This document shows, piece by piece, positions 9,525 through 16,250 of a stretch of DNA of 64,000 nt. The notes under the pieces were generated by a model. It did no database searches, was not told the origin of the DNA, and saw only the letters and a list, made by a program, of their open reading frames with translations. Source of the stretch: Pseudomonadota bacterium (GTDB lineage Bacteria > Pseudomonadota > Gammaproteobacteria > Burkholderiales > Burkholderiaceae_E). The translations under genes and the position numbers were made by a program. The stretch covers positions 62,001-126,000 of the forward strand of contig JAEWFA010000037.1 in assembly GCA_023389055.1 (NCBI GenBank). Direction: 5' to 3'. How positions within the stretch are numbered: the first letter of the stretch is position 1; each line of letters starts with the position of its first letter.

Positions 9525-9725
9525 CTATACGGTGATCGGCCGGTTCAACTCCTCACGGCGCACCTCGCGCTCTCGGTTTAACACCGCGATGGATCGGTGA
9601 GCAACATCGGCCGCGGAGCTGATTAAGCTATCAACGTCACTCGATTGGGACCACTCAACAAGTTGCTCCGACAAAGAGCTGTAGAGAGGCGTTTTGTTAG
9701 TACTTGAGCGAGCTGCACGATCCAT
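9525..9725 (-). CDS. Small soluble protein, partner of the cysteine peptidase
   Basis: This is a 66-residue, hydrophilic, probably helical protein with no recognised domain. The ATG at 9725 has a well-placed GGAG five bases upstream; a GTG two codons earlier is the alternative start. The stop (TAG) lies three bases before the ATG of the peptidase gene, so the two are almost certainly co-transcribed and coupled. The sequence is rich in Ser, Glu and Arg, with a central amphipathic helix (LSEQLVEWSQSSDVDSLISSA). It could be an inhibitor, a substrate or an activator of the peptidase. Nothing in the sequence distinguishes these. Confidence 0.6.
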   Translation of the reverse strand: MDRAARSSTNKTPLYSSLSEQLVEWSQSSDVDSLISSAADVAHRSIAVLNREREVRREELNRPITV

Positions 9726-9893
9726 CGCCACTCCTTGGCAAACCCTTCATTGTAGTGAACCCAAGAACGTTCGTCAACTCAGGAGCGTTCTCTTGACAAC
9801 TGCAGCGACTGTAAGTCGCCCCGAAGAAAACAGCAAGTAGCGAAGGCGGCCTGCACCGGGGAAGGCTTTGTTCGCGGCCGTAAAGCCACAAAG

Positions 9894-9910
9894 TGCCTAT
9901 AATTTAGGCA
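9894..9910 (+). promoter_or_regulatory. Operator-like palindrome overlapping a consensus -10 box
   Basis: TGCCTA (9894-9899), TAATT, TAGGCA (9905-9910) is a perfect dyad that contains a consensus TATAAT at 9898-9903. The last base of the palindrome is the A of the ATG of the following gene. If the TATAAT is the true -10, transcription would start at or next to that ATG, giving a leaderless or near-leaderless mRNA. No good -35 is visible at 17 bp, so an activator or weak basal promoter is possible. A repressor bound here would block RNA polymerase directly. Confidence 0.5.
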
Positions 9911-10332
9911 TGCTCGCATTGACGCCAAAACAACAGCTTTTTGTAGCTGAGTATGTAATTGACCACAACGGCGCGGCCGCCGCGGTGCGCGCCGGATACT
10001 CTGCGCGCTCGGGCAAGCAGATCGCCAACGAGCTACTGACCAAACCTGACCTCCGGGCGGCTGTAGCGGCCCAAGAGGCGCTCGTGGCAGCCGAGGTGGG
10101 CATGACCCGCCAGCGGGTCGTGCGAGAGCTTCTGGAGGCTGTAGAACTCGCCCGTAAGCAGGCGAACCCGGCCGGCATGATCGCTGGCTGGCGAGAGATC
10201 GCGCGGATCTGCGGGCTGTACGCGCCCGAGCGGCTGACGGTCGGCGTCGAAGCAGTCGGGACGGAGAATGACTTCGTCCGCATGTCGGACACGGAGTTGC
10301 TGGCGATCGTGGCGGACACTGGCACCGACTAG
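9910..10332 (+). CDS. Orphan small-terminase-like DNA-binding protein
   Basis: This 140-residue protein has the start of a phage small terminase subunit (Terminase_2 type). LTPKQQLFVAEYV is followed by NGAAAAVRAGYSA and QIANELL, the usual N-terminal helix-turn-helix that recognises packaging sites. The second half (REIARICGLYAPERL) matches the common family tail that leads to the C-terminal segment. No large terminase, portal or capsid gene is nearby. It may therefore be a relic, a satellite-type packaging redirector, or a recruited DNA-binding regulator. The ATG at 9910 has no Shine-Dalgarno but lies at the end of the TATAAT-containing palindrome. A longer in-frame start at 9868 would include the promoter and is less likely. 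Confidence 0.75.
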   Translation: MLALTPKQQLFVAEYVIDHNGAAAAVRAGYSARSGKQIANELLTKPDLRAAVAAQEALVAAEVGMTRQRVVRELLEAVELARKQANPAGMIAGWREIARICGLYAPERLTVGVEAVGTENDFVRMSDTELLAIVADTGTD

Positions 10333-10430
10333 TGTGACCTCGAATACAAAGTCTGCCGAGGTGCGGGTCGTGCGCAGTGGCCCTTTACACAACGACTGAG
10401 CAGCCGCCGAGAGTTGACCACGACTAGCTC

Positions 10431-11195
10431 TCACGCGGCTTGGATGTCACCTAGGCGCGAGCCGTACACGAGCTGATCGCCGACTACGCGGATCGCGTCG
10501 CTCGTCTTGAGCCTGTCGATGACAGCCTGAACCTTATCTGGCGCAGACTCGGGGCCGATCCTGGACTGGATATGACGCTCCAGTGCCTGGAGGTTACGAG
10601 GCCGGTTAGGCGCAGCCAAGTCGGCTCGTACATCACGATAGATCGAGATCACTGGCTTCGCCGCCCTGTGCTTCTTTTTCGGCGCGAGCGCGGGCACCGG
10701 CTTGGTAGCAGGTGCCTTTTTCGCCTGCACGTCCTTGCGAACAGCGACCTTCTTCGGTGTCCCCGTTTTCTTCGCCCGAGACTTCGGAGTCGCGTTCGCT
10801 GCGGGCGCACTCTGCGTCATGTTCGAGTCCGACACGATCGACGCCGACTCCAAGGCCGCGACCCGCCTCAGGGAGAATCCGAGCAACCTTGCGTGCTTGA
10901 TCACCGGGTCGTATCCGTGGTCCTTCGACAGCAGGACGTACTTGGATGTGGCGTTACGCGACGCCAGGTAGCCCAGGTAGAAGACGAGATGGAAATCCAG
11001 TGAGTTGGGGCCGGGGCGCGAGATTGGCACCAGTGTCACGCGATCACCGAGAGCTGCAAACGCGGCTAGAAGTTTCTGCTGCTGTGGGCTGTAAAAAATC
11101 CACGCCGCGCCGTCGACGCCTATCCATAGGTCGACTGCTTGTGCAGTGGGCTGCACGTTCTCTAGGTCGATGAGCAGGTGCACTTCAGTCGCCAA
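10431..11195 (-). CDS. PIN/NYN-fold nuclease-like protein with basic linker
   Basis: This 254-residue protein has an N-terminal PIN/NYN-type fold. LLIDLENVQ near residues 7-15 supplies the first acidic residues, NSLDFHLVFYLGYLA near 64-78 the second, and LLSKDHGYDPVIKHARLLGF near 88-107 the third. This D/E constellation is usual for metal-dependent ribonucleases. Residues about 130-185 are a Lys/Ala/Pro-rich linker likely to bind nucleic acid, and the end resembles a small winged-helix (LQALERHIQSRIG... IRVVGDQLVYG). The start appears to be TTG at 11195; a GTG four codons later is possible. It follows the HTH-like gene by 16 bases. Effector RNase of a defence or toxin-antitoxin pair is inference. 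Confidence 0.7.
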   Translation of the reverse strand: MATEVHLLIDLENVQPTAQAVDLWIGVDGAAWIFYSPQQQKLLAAFAALGDRVTLVPISRPGPNSLDFHLVFYLGYLASRNATSKYVLLSKDHGYDPVIKHARLLGFSLRRVAALESASIVSDSNMTQSAPAANATPKSRAKKTGTPKKVAVRKDVQAKKAPATKPVPALAPKKKHRAAKPVISIYRDVRADLAAPNRPRNLQALERHIQSRIGPESAPDKVQAVIDRLKTSDAIRVVGDQLVYGSRLGDIQAA

Positions 11196-11211
11196 GCCTC
11201 GAACGGGCGCG

Positions 11212-11949
11212 TCAAGTCACGCTTTCGTCGACAAGCACCGGCACCAAGTCCTCGGGGTACCACATCTTCCCGATCCGTGAAGCGGCTTGCGGCGCAAGAA
11301 GGCGACCGTCATCGAGTCTGCGCAAGAGCCGCTCAGGCAAGACTCTGCCCGCCACGCGAATCCGGAGCGACTCCGCGATCTGGACTACTCGGCACATGCT
11401 GATGAGACAGTGACCGTGTTCCAGTGGCCAATTCTCGGACAGCAGCCAGTACCGGTTCAACTCCTTGTCGTCGAAAGAAGGCGTCGCCTCCGAGTAGAGG
11501 AGACACAAGACACCGGCGCGCGCGAAGTCGTCTGGCGCTAGCGCGCTGGAACTCCAAACCATCACCGTTCTGGTATCGACGGACGGCGCTACTGCCTTGC
11601 GCCGCCGAAACCAATCGGCGTAGCGCTCTTCGTCCTTGTACCCGTCGACACGCAGGTGCGGGCCACGGCTCACACCGTCCAGCCACCCGCGGTCAAGGGC
11701 CAAGAACTCAGCTGCCCAGTCCAACAACGAAGGCGTTATTGCTTCTCTGAGCTTGTCGGGCGTAGAGAACAACGATGGCGGGATTTGCAGTTCAACAGGC
11801 AGTACGCGAGCGATCTGTTGTCGTGCAATGCCGTACGCCTCGAAGACAGCGATCAGTCGCTTGGCTTGCCCGCGGACGGGATCTCGTCTGTCCTGAACGA
11901 GGTCAATGCCGCGTTCCAACAGTCCGATCCACTTGGGCGCATCCAGCAT
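11212..11949 (-). CDS. Unknown protein with N-terminal HTH-like region, upstream of the PIN gene
   Basis: This 245-residue protein was not assigned to a family. Residues about 25-95 read like an HTH/Xre-related helical bundle (LIAVFEAYGIARQQIARVLP, then LLDWAAEFLALDRGWLDG). The remaining 150 residues form an unrecognised alpha/beta domain with Trp- and Leu-rich strands (VMVWSSS, GVLCLLYSEA) and a basic C-terminal helix pair. ATG at 11949. It is transcribed with the PIN/NYN gene (16-bp gap), so it could be the sensor or the neutralising and regulatory partner. It has no signal peptide. The function stays open. Confidence 0.6.
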   Translation of the reverse strand: MLDAPKWIGLLERGIDLVQDRRDPVRGQAKRLIAVFEAYGIARQQIARVLPVELQIPPSLFSTPDKLREAITPSLLDWAAEFLALDRGWLDGVSRGPHLRVDGYKDEERYADWFRRRKAVAPSVDTRTVMVWSSSALAPDDFARAGVLCLLYSEATPSFDDKELNRYWLLSENWPLEHGHCLISMCRVVQIAESLRIRVAGRVLPERLLRRLDDGRLLAPQAASRIGKMWYPEDLVPVLVDESVT

Positions 11950-12370
11950 GAGCCTCTCAACTCAACGTGCTTGTCCGAGGCCGTCCGCGCTGCGTACTAC
12001 GCATGCGAAGCGACCGCGCCATCCGGATCTGTGTCATCCATGCAGATGCGGCGGCTCTTGATCGGCTTCTGGTGAACATCTGGCATGCGTTCCGGCTGGC
12101 ATTCGAGCGACGGTCATTCTCGCCAAGACGCGCGCGAGCGCATCACTCGAGCCGGACAAGTGGAAGTTGTCGGCCGACGAGCAACGAACTGTGACAAGAC
12201 AAAAGAGCCAGGCGATCACACCACAAGAGCGCAGCCGGTAGCACTAAAGATAATGTGGGGGGCCTGCGATGTAGACTCAGCGAGTTCGTTTCACGGTAAC
12301 AGCAGCTTCCGCTTCGCTAATCGATTGGGCGCGTCGATGTTCCGCCTGCTCTTCGGTATCCGAGAACAAC
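11950..12370. other. 421-bp intergenic spacer between divergent transcription units
   Basis: No open frame here has convincing codon bias or a ribosome site on either strand. Because the PIN/HTH pair reads left and mrr reads right, both promoters must lie in this spacer. A GATAAT hexamer at 12249-12254 is the only -10-like element noticed, and it is 117 bp from mrr. No clear inverted repeat was found. Confidence 0.5.
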
Positions 12371-13297
12371 ATGACCGTTCCGACCTACGACAAGTTCATC
12401 GAGCCCATCTTGCGATTCCTGGCTACTAAGCCGGAGGGCGCTCCTGCTCGGGAAGCACATGAGGCTGCAGCCCAAGCACTCGGCATCTCAGACGCAGACC
12501 GACAAGCACTTGTGCCGAGCGGCGGACAACCGGTGTACAAGAACCGGGCTGGATGGGCGCACGACCGCCTAAAGCGAGCGGGACTATCCAGCAGCCCCAG
12601 GCGGGGCATCTGGCGTCTGACGAGCGAAGGAATCGCGTTCGCCGCCAATCATGCGCAGCCCCTCTCGGTTGAAGCAGTGGAGCAGCTGGCGACTGAATTT
12701 ATGGATGTCCGCCTCCGACCTTCGACATCCGACCTTGTCAACGCTCCCGCTGGATACCCTCCGTCACCTGACTTGGCCGTGTCGAGCCCGGACGACCGTC
12801 TGGGTGAGGCCCTGTCGGAGTTGCGTCGATCGGTGGCAGCCGAGCTGCTGGAGTCGCTCGCCTCCGTCTCGCCCACCTTCTTCGAAACGATTGTGCTGGA
12901 TCTACTGCACCGCATGGGCTACGGCGCGAATCGAGCCGATCTGCAGCGCGTGGGCGGCTCCGGCGATGGCGGGATCGACGGCGTGATATCGCTCGACAAG
13001 CTAGGACTCGAAAAGGTGTACGTCCAGGCGAAACGCTGGCAGGGCGTTGTTGGGCGGCCCGAAGTTCAAGGGTTCTACGGCGCGCTTGCGGGACAAAGGG
13101 CCAACAAGGGGGTCTTCATCACAACGTCCGCCTACACCACGCAGGCAGTCGAGTTCGCGAAGTCGGTCGAGCGCGTTGTCCTGATTGACGGAGCCCGTCT
13201 CGCTCAGCTCATGATCGATCATGAGGTCGGCGTCCAGACGCGAACGGTAAAGATTCCGAAGATCGACAGCGACTACTTCGACGAAGAGTCAACCTAA
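12371..13297 (+). CDS. mrr: Mrr-type modification-dependent restriction endonuclease
   Basis: This 308-residue protein cuts DNA with foreign methylation in the known family members. The N-terminal Mrr_N winged-helix domain (PTYDKFIEPILRFLA through the WRLTSEG segment at about 80) is followed by a variable linker. The C-terminal Mrr_cat domain has the core GGSGDGGIDGVI near residues 196-207 and VYVQAKRW near 217-224, giving the D and QxK catalytic residues. VFITTSAYTTQA is the usual following strand. ATG at 12371 with only a weak upstream GAGA. It is a single gene and is followed 122 bp later by a gene with a DUF4145-like tail. It is intact, so it should be toxic to incoming modified DNA and must tolerate the local HsdM modification. 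Confidence 0.93.
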   Translation: MTVPTYDKFIEPILRFLATKPEGAPAREAHEAAAQALGISDADRQALVPSGGQPVYKNRAGWAHDRLKRAGLSSSPRRGIWRLTSEGIAFAANHAQPLSVEAVEQLATEFMDVRLRPSTSDLVNAPAGYPPSPDLAVSSPDDRLGEALSELRRSVAAELLESLASVSPTFFETIVLDLLHRMGYGANRADLQRVGGSGDGGIDGVISLDKLGLEKVYVQAKRWQGVVGRPEVQGFYGALAGQRANKGVFITTSAYTTQAVEFAKSVERVVLIDGARLAQLMIDHEVGVQTRTVKIPKIDSDYFDEEST

Positions 13298-13419
13298 CGA
13301 ACTCGTTGGTTTGTGCACCGCTTTCAATCGCGTTCTTCTCGCCATGGAGTCGACGCTGGTGGCAACAACCCTGCGGACCATGTGCTTGATGTGTGGGTTT
13401 TTTCAACCAATCCGCTCTG

Positions 13420-14379
13420 ATGCCTGAATCGATCTCCTCGACTCTCGCAGTTGCCAAGCAGGCGTTCGAGGAGCTGACACAACTAGTGTCGCTCGACGAA
13501 CTCGACCAACAAGAGTTCGGGGACGGAGCGAAGCGCAGCAGAGTCGAACAGCTGCTGAAGACATTGCACGAAGCGGTCCATTCAACTCGGCGTGCCTTGG
13601 GCGGCCCCGGCCCTGCTTCCGCTGATCCCCCGGTGCTTACGCTGCCTGTCTCGCATCGGCGTTTCTACAGAGACGTGCTTCTGCCGCAAGGCAAGGCCCT
13701 GCAACGAGCGTACCTCGAGATCTCCGGCCTCGGCCTGTTGGTTCCTTTCGTCGAAGACTCCGACGAAGAGGAGAAGCCGCATCAGGTGCGCGAAGCACTC
13801 TCGGCCGCATTGGAACGCTGGAGCGTGATGCTCGACGACGACGAACGCTTTGCGTTGTACGAGCGAGGCATCGATCTAGAAGGGGCCGAGCGTCTCGTCG
13901 ACCTGCCACTGTTCCAGCCCGATGATTGGCTAAGAAACGTCGCATTACTGCAACCGGTTCTCGTAGCCGGGTCGCCACAAGCACTACGCAACCATGTGCG
14001 CGTTCGGCTTACCGAAATCTATCGGGCTTTTGCCTATGGTCTTTGGATGGCTGCGATCGCCCTTTCTCGATCCCTTGTGGAGTTTTCCCTCGTCAACCAC
14101 GCATCCCGCATTGGGATCGAGCTTACGTATTCAGGCCGTGATGGTCGGGCGCGCGACAAGTCGCTCGCACAGTTGGGAGAAGAGTTCGCAGCCAAGATGC
14201 CACGGCTTACGGCTGCCATCGACGCGGTGCGTGAGACAGGCAACCGAATTCTTCACCCGAAGAAGCGCGACGTGATTGCGTATCCGAAGGTCATGCGCGC
14301 GGAAGCACTCGACTGCATCCGTGCCGCTCAAACCATCGTCGAGACGCTGCAATCCGACGCGGGGCAAGGCAGCGACTAA
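13420..14379 (+). CDS. Unknown protein with DUF4145-like C-terminal helical domain
   Basis: This 319-residue soluble protein has no signal peptide. The C-terminal third resembles the DUF4145 family often attached to restriction proteins: YRAFAYGLWMAAIALSRSLVE, then LAQLGEEFAAKMPRLTAAI, and RETGNRILHPKKRDVIAYP. The helical N-terminal two thirds are unrecognised (a long helix at 1-60 and an acidic EDSDEEEK stretch near 115). ATG at 13420 was preferred over an in-frame GTG at 13393; neither has a good ribosome site. It may be co-transcribed with mrr. An accessory or scaffold role in defence is inference, and a standalone unknown is equally possible. Confidence 0.6.
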   Translation: MPESISSTLAVAKQAFEELTQLVSLDELDQQEFGDGAKRSRVEQLLKTLHEAVHSTRRALGGPGPASADPPVLTLPVSHRRFYRDVLLPQGKALQRAYLEISGLGLLVPFVEDSDEEEKPHQVREALSAALERWSVMLDDDERFALYERGIDLEGAERLVDLPLFQPDDWLRNVALLQPVLVAGSPQALRNHVRVRLTEIYRAFAYGLWMAAIALSRSLVEFSLVNHASRIGIELTYSGRDGRARDKSLAQLGEEFAAKMPRLTAAIDAVRETGNRILHPKKRDVIAYPKVMRAEALDCIRAAQTIVETLQSDAGQGSD

Positions 14380-14609
14380 CTAAAGCGCGCGCTAGCGCGA
14401 TCTTGTTCGTCGCCGCTCGTCCCTTCGAAGCGCGCCGCATCCTTCATCGACCGAGATCTTGAACCTGCTCTCGTTGAAGAAAGCGCCTTGTCCGAACCAG
14501 ACAGCGCGCCGTTTGCGGTCGAAGTTCGCCCGGCGTTGGTGAGTAGATCGAGCAGCTCTCGTGCGGCGTGCTCGTTGATCTCATCATGCGTCATGACGCG
14601 ACTTTGCAC
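14376..14609 (-). CDS. Doubtful small ORF
   Basis: This is a possible 77-residue protein. Its first 25 residues (VMTHDEINEHAARELLDLL) look like a real amphipathic helix, and a GTG start at 14609 has GGAG nine bases upstream. The rest is a Ser/Arg/Ala-rich low-complexity tail, as expected from random GC-rich DNA. Its end overlaps the 3' end of the preceding plus-strand gene by four bases. Kept only as a low-confidence candidate in the otherwise gene-free 380-bp gap (14380-14759). Confidence 0.25.
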   Translation of the reverse strand: MQSRVMTHDEINEHAARELLDLLTNAGRTSTANGALSGSDKALSSTRAGSRSRSMKDAARFEGTSGDEQDRASARFS

Positions 14610-14712
14610 GACGCAAGACTCCTGCTGTAGTCGCCCAATGACCTAAGCCGAAAGGACGATATGCGTTGGCTCTGGAGCCCGAAGCCGGCACCGTTGCCAC
14701 TCGGTCCTGCGC

Positions 14713-14729
14713 TGCCTATCGATAGGTCA
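14713..14729. promoter_or_regulatory. Palindrome upstream of an accessory gene
   Basis: The core CCTATCGATAGG (14715-14726) is a perfect 12-bp palindrome, extended as TGCCTATC-GATAGGTCA. It lies 34 bp before the GTG start of the next gene and shares TGCCTA...TAGG with the palindrome at 9894-9910. This suggests a common regulator inside the element. Operator status is inferred from symmetry and position only. Confidence 0.45.
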
Positions 14730-14759
14730 TCCACCGACTTCGAGTAAGAGGAGAATCGC

Positions 14760-15947
14760 GTGCCTGAGGATGAACGACGACCCGTCGATTGGAACACGCT
14801 GTACGAGGAGGTTTGGGCGCAGCCCGTGAAGATCGTGGCCGAGCGCTACGGTCTTTCCGACGTTGGACTTGCCAAGCTCTGTAGGAGACTGGAGATCCCA
14901 GTACCCAGCCGCGGCTACTGGGCGAAGGTGAAGGCGGGACGAATCATGCGGAAGGTTCCCCTCAAGCCGCTCAGTAAATCATCGGTGCCGTCGCGAGGAC
15001 CCACACCGCTGTCGCCCGAGCAGATTGATAAGCGCACCGCCGTCAAGCGATCCGTCGCGAAAGTCACCGAATCCCGACCGGAGCGTGAAGTTCCAGCGGA
15101 CCTCCTCTCGCCACATCCGCTCGTGCATGAAGCTGAGAAGCGGCTCAAACAGCGCGAAGGATGGGACAGCGAGACAGGACTGCGGAGCGCTCCGAAAGAA
15201 GTGCTGCATCTAGACGTAACGCGTGGCAGTCTCGACCGAGCGCTGCGACTCGTCGATACGCTGCTGAAGACGTTGGAGGTAGCCGGCATAGCGGTTCACA
15301 TTGATCGCGACAAGGCAAGGACGGTACTGGGCTCAAACGGAACACAGGTTGACCTAACGATCACGGAAAAGGTGAGCCGAACGGAACATATCCCGACGCC
15401 CTCCGAGAAGCGTGCGCGCGATCGGTACCACAGCTCATTTCGTAACGGGATACGCGCCGAATACCCGCACATTCAGCGGTTCGACTACCAGGCCACGGGG
15501 CGGTTAACGATTTCCGTGCACGGGTGGCCGACTCGAAACTGGAATGACACCGCACACACCAGCCTCGACGACAGGATGAACGAAGTAGTCAGCGGCGTCG
15601 TTGCCTTGATCGAGGAGGTTCGCGCCCGTGAGGCAGAGATGGCCCGCAAGGCCGAGGAACGCCGACTTGCGCAAGTTCGCTACGAGCAGGAAATGCGGCG
15701 GCGTCAGGACGAACGCGACCGACTCGGCACTCTGCGGCGAGAGGCAGCGCGCTTTCGCCGTGCCAGTGAACTGCGCGACTACATTGCCGCCGTTGAGGAG
15801 GCAGCGCGTCGTGCAGGCGAGATGTTGCCTGAGCGGCTGGAATGGATCACATGGGCGCGGGCCAAGGCCGACTGGGTCGATCCACTCAACCACATTAGCG
15901 ATCTCATCCTAGATGCGCCCGAGCCCAAGCGTCCGAGTCTTTGGTAG
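14760..15947 (+). CDS. Accessory protein with conserved N-terminal HTH-like domain and coiled coil
   Basis: This 395-residue protein recurs in mobile elements but has no assigned activity that I can name. Residues about 10-60 form the characteristic N-terminal block (LYEEVWAQPVKIVAERYG, then LAKLCRRLEIPVPSRGYWAK), which reads like a DNA-binding helix-turn-helix. The middle holds a beta-rich region (VDLTITEKVSRTEHI, RLTISVHGWPTRNW). Residues about 270-345 are a long charged coiled coil (AREAEMARKAEERR, RRRQDERDRLGTLRREAARF). GTG at 14760 follows AGAGGAG at a good distance. It stands alone, preceded by the 14713 palindrome. It may be a nucleoid- or replication-associated regulator; this is a guess from the fold. 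Confidence 0.65.
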   Translation: MPEDERRPVDWNTLYEEVWAQPVKIVAERYGLSDVGLAKLCRRLEIPVPSRGYWAKVKAGRIMRKVPLKPLSKSSVPSRGPTPLSPEQIDKRTAVKRSVAKVTESRPEREVPADLLSPHPLVHEAEKRLKQREGWDSETGLRSAPKEVLHLDVTRGSLDRALRLVDTLLKTLEVAGIAVHIDRDKARTVLGSNGTQVDLTITEKVSRTEHIPTPSEKRARDRYHSSFRNGIRAEYPHIQRFDYQATGRLTISVHGWPTRNWNDTAHTSLDDRMNEVVSGVVALIEEVRAREAEMARKAEERRLAQVRYEQEMRRRQDERDRLGTLRREAARFRRASELRDYIAAVEEAARRAGEMLPERLEWITWARAKADWVDPLNHISDLILDAPEPKRPSLW

Positions 15948-16110
15948 CGACTGCGTCCGGACGGCTGATGGTGATCATCACAGTCCGCACGGGCGAGAGA
16001 GCAAAAACCGCACTTCGTGAAGCACTCTACGGTCTTGCCGTGATCGCACATCTCGGTCACCCGCGCTAGCCCCTGCGAGACTTCAGCTCGACCATTGCAC
16101 TATCTGTAGG

Positions 16111-16250
16111 CCGCCGCTCATGCGGCGGCGGCCTGCCCCTATACACGCGTCTGCCGCAAGTAAGCGGTTGATTCGTATGTCGTTTTACGCGGCATTACAT
16201 CCGCGGCTCGCCGCGGCTAAGCTTTTGATTTTATGGCGCTTTTACGCGGC
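16111..16250. repeat. Hairpins and 11-bp direct repeats next to the helicase gene
   Basis: This short region and the 3' end of the helicase gene hold three structures. CCGCCGC (16111-16117) pairs with GCGGCGG (16122-16128) as a tight hairpin. CCGCGG-CTCG-CCGCGG occupies 16201-16216, just after the helicase stop. TTTTACGCGGC occurs twice in direct orientation at 16183-16193 and 16240-16250, the second inside the helicase coding end. The hairpins could terminate the leftward replication operon. The repeats could be iterons or a replication origin served by the neighbouring primase and helicase. The rest of 15948-16216 shows nothing else. Confidence 0.45.

Noticed and set aside
9697..9891. 64-aa minus-strand ORF upstream of the 66-aa partner gene
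   Set aside because: Cys/Ser-rich composition, no ribosome site, and it overlaps the real start of the small gene. It was treated as intergenic.
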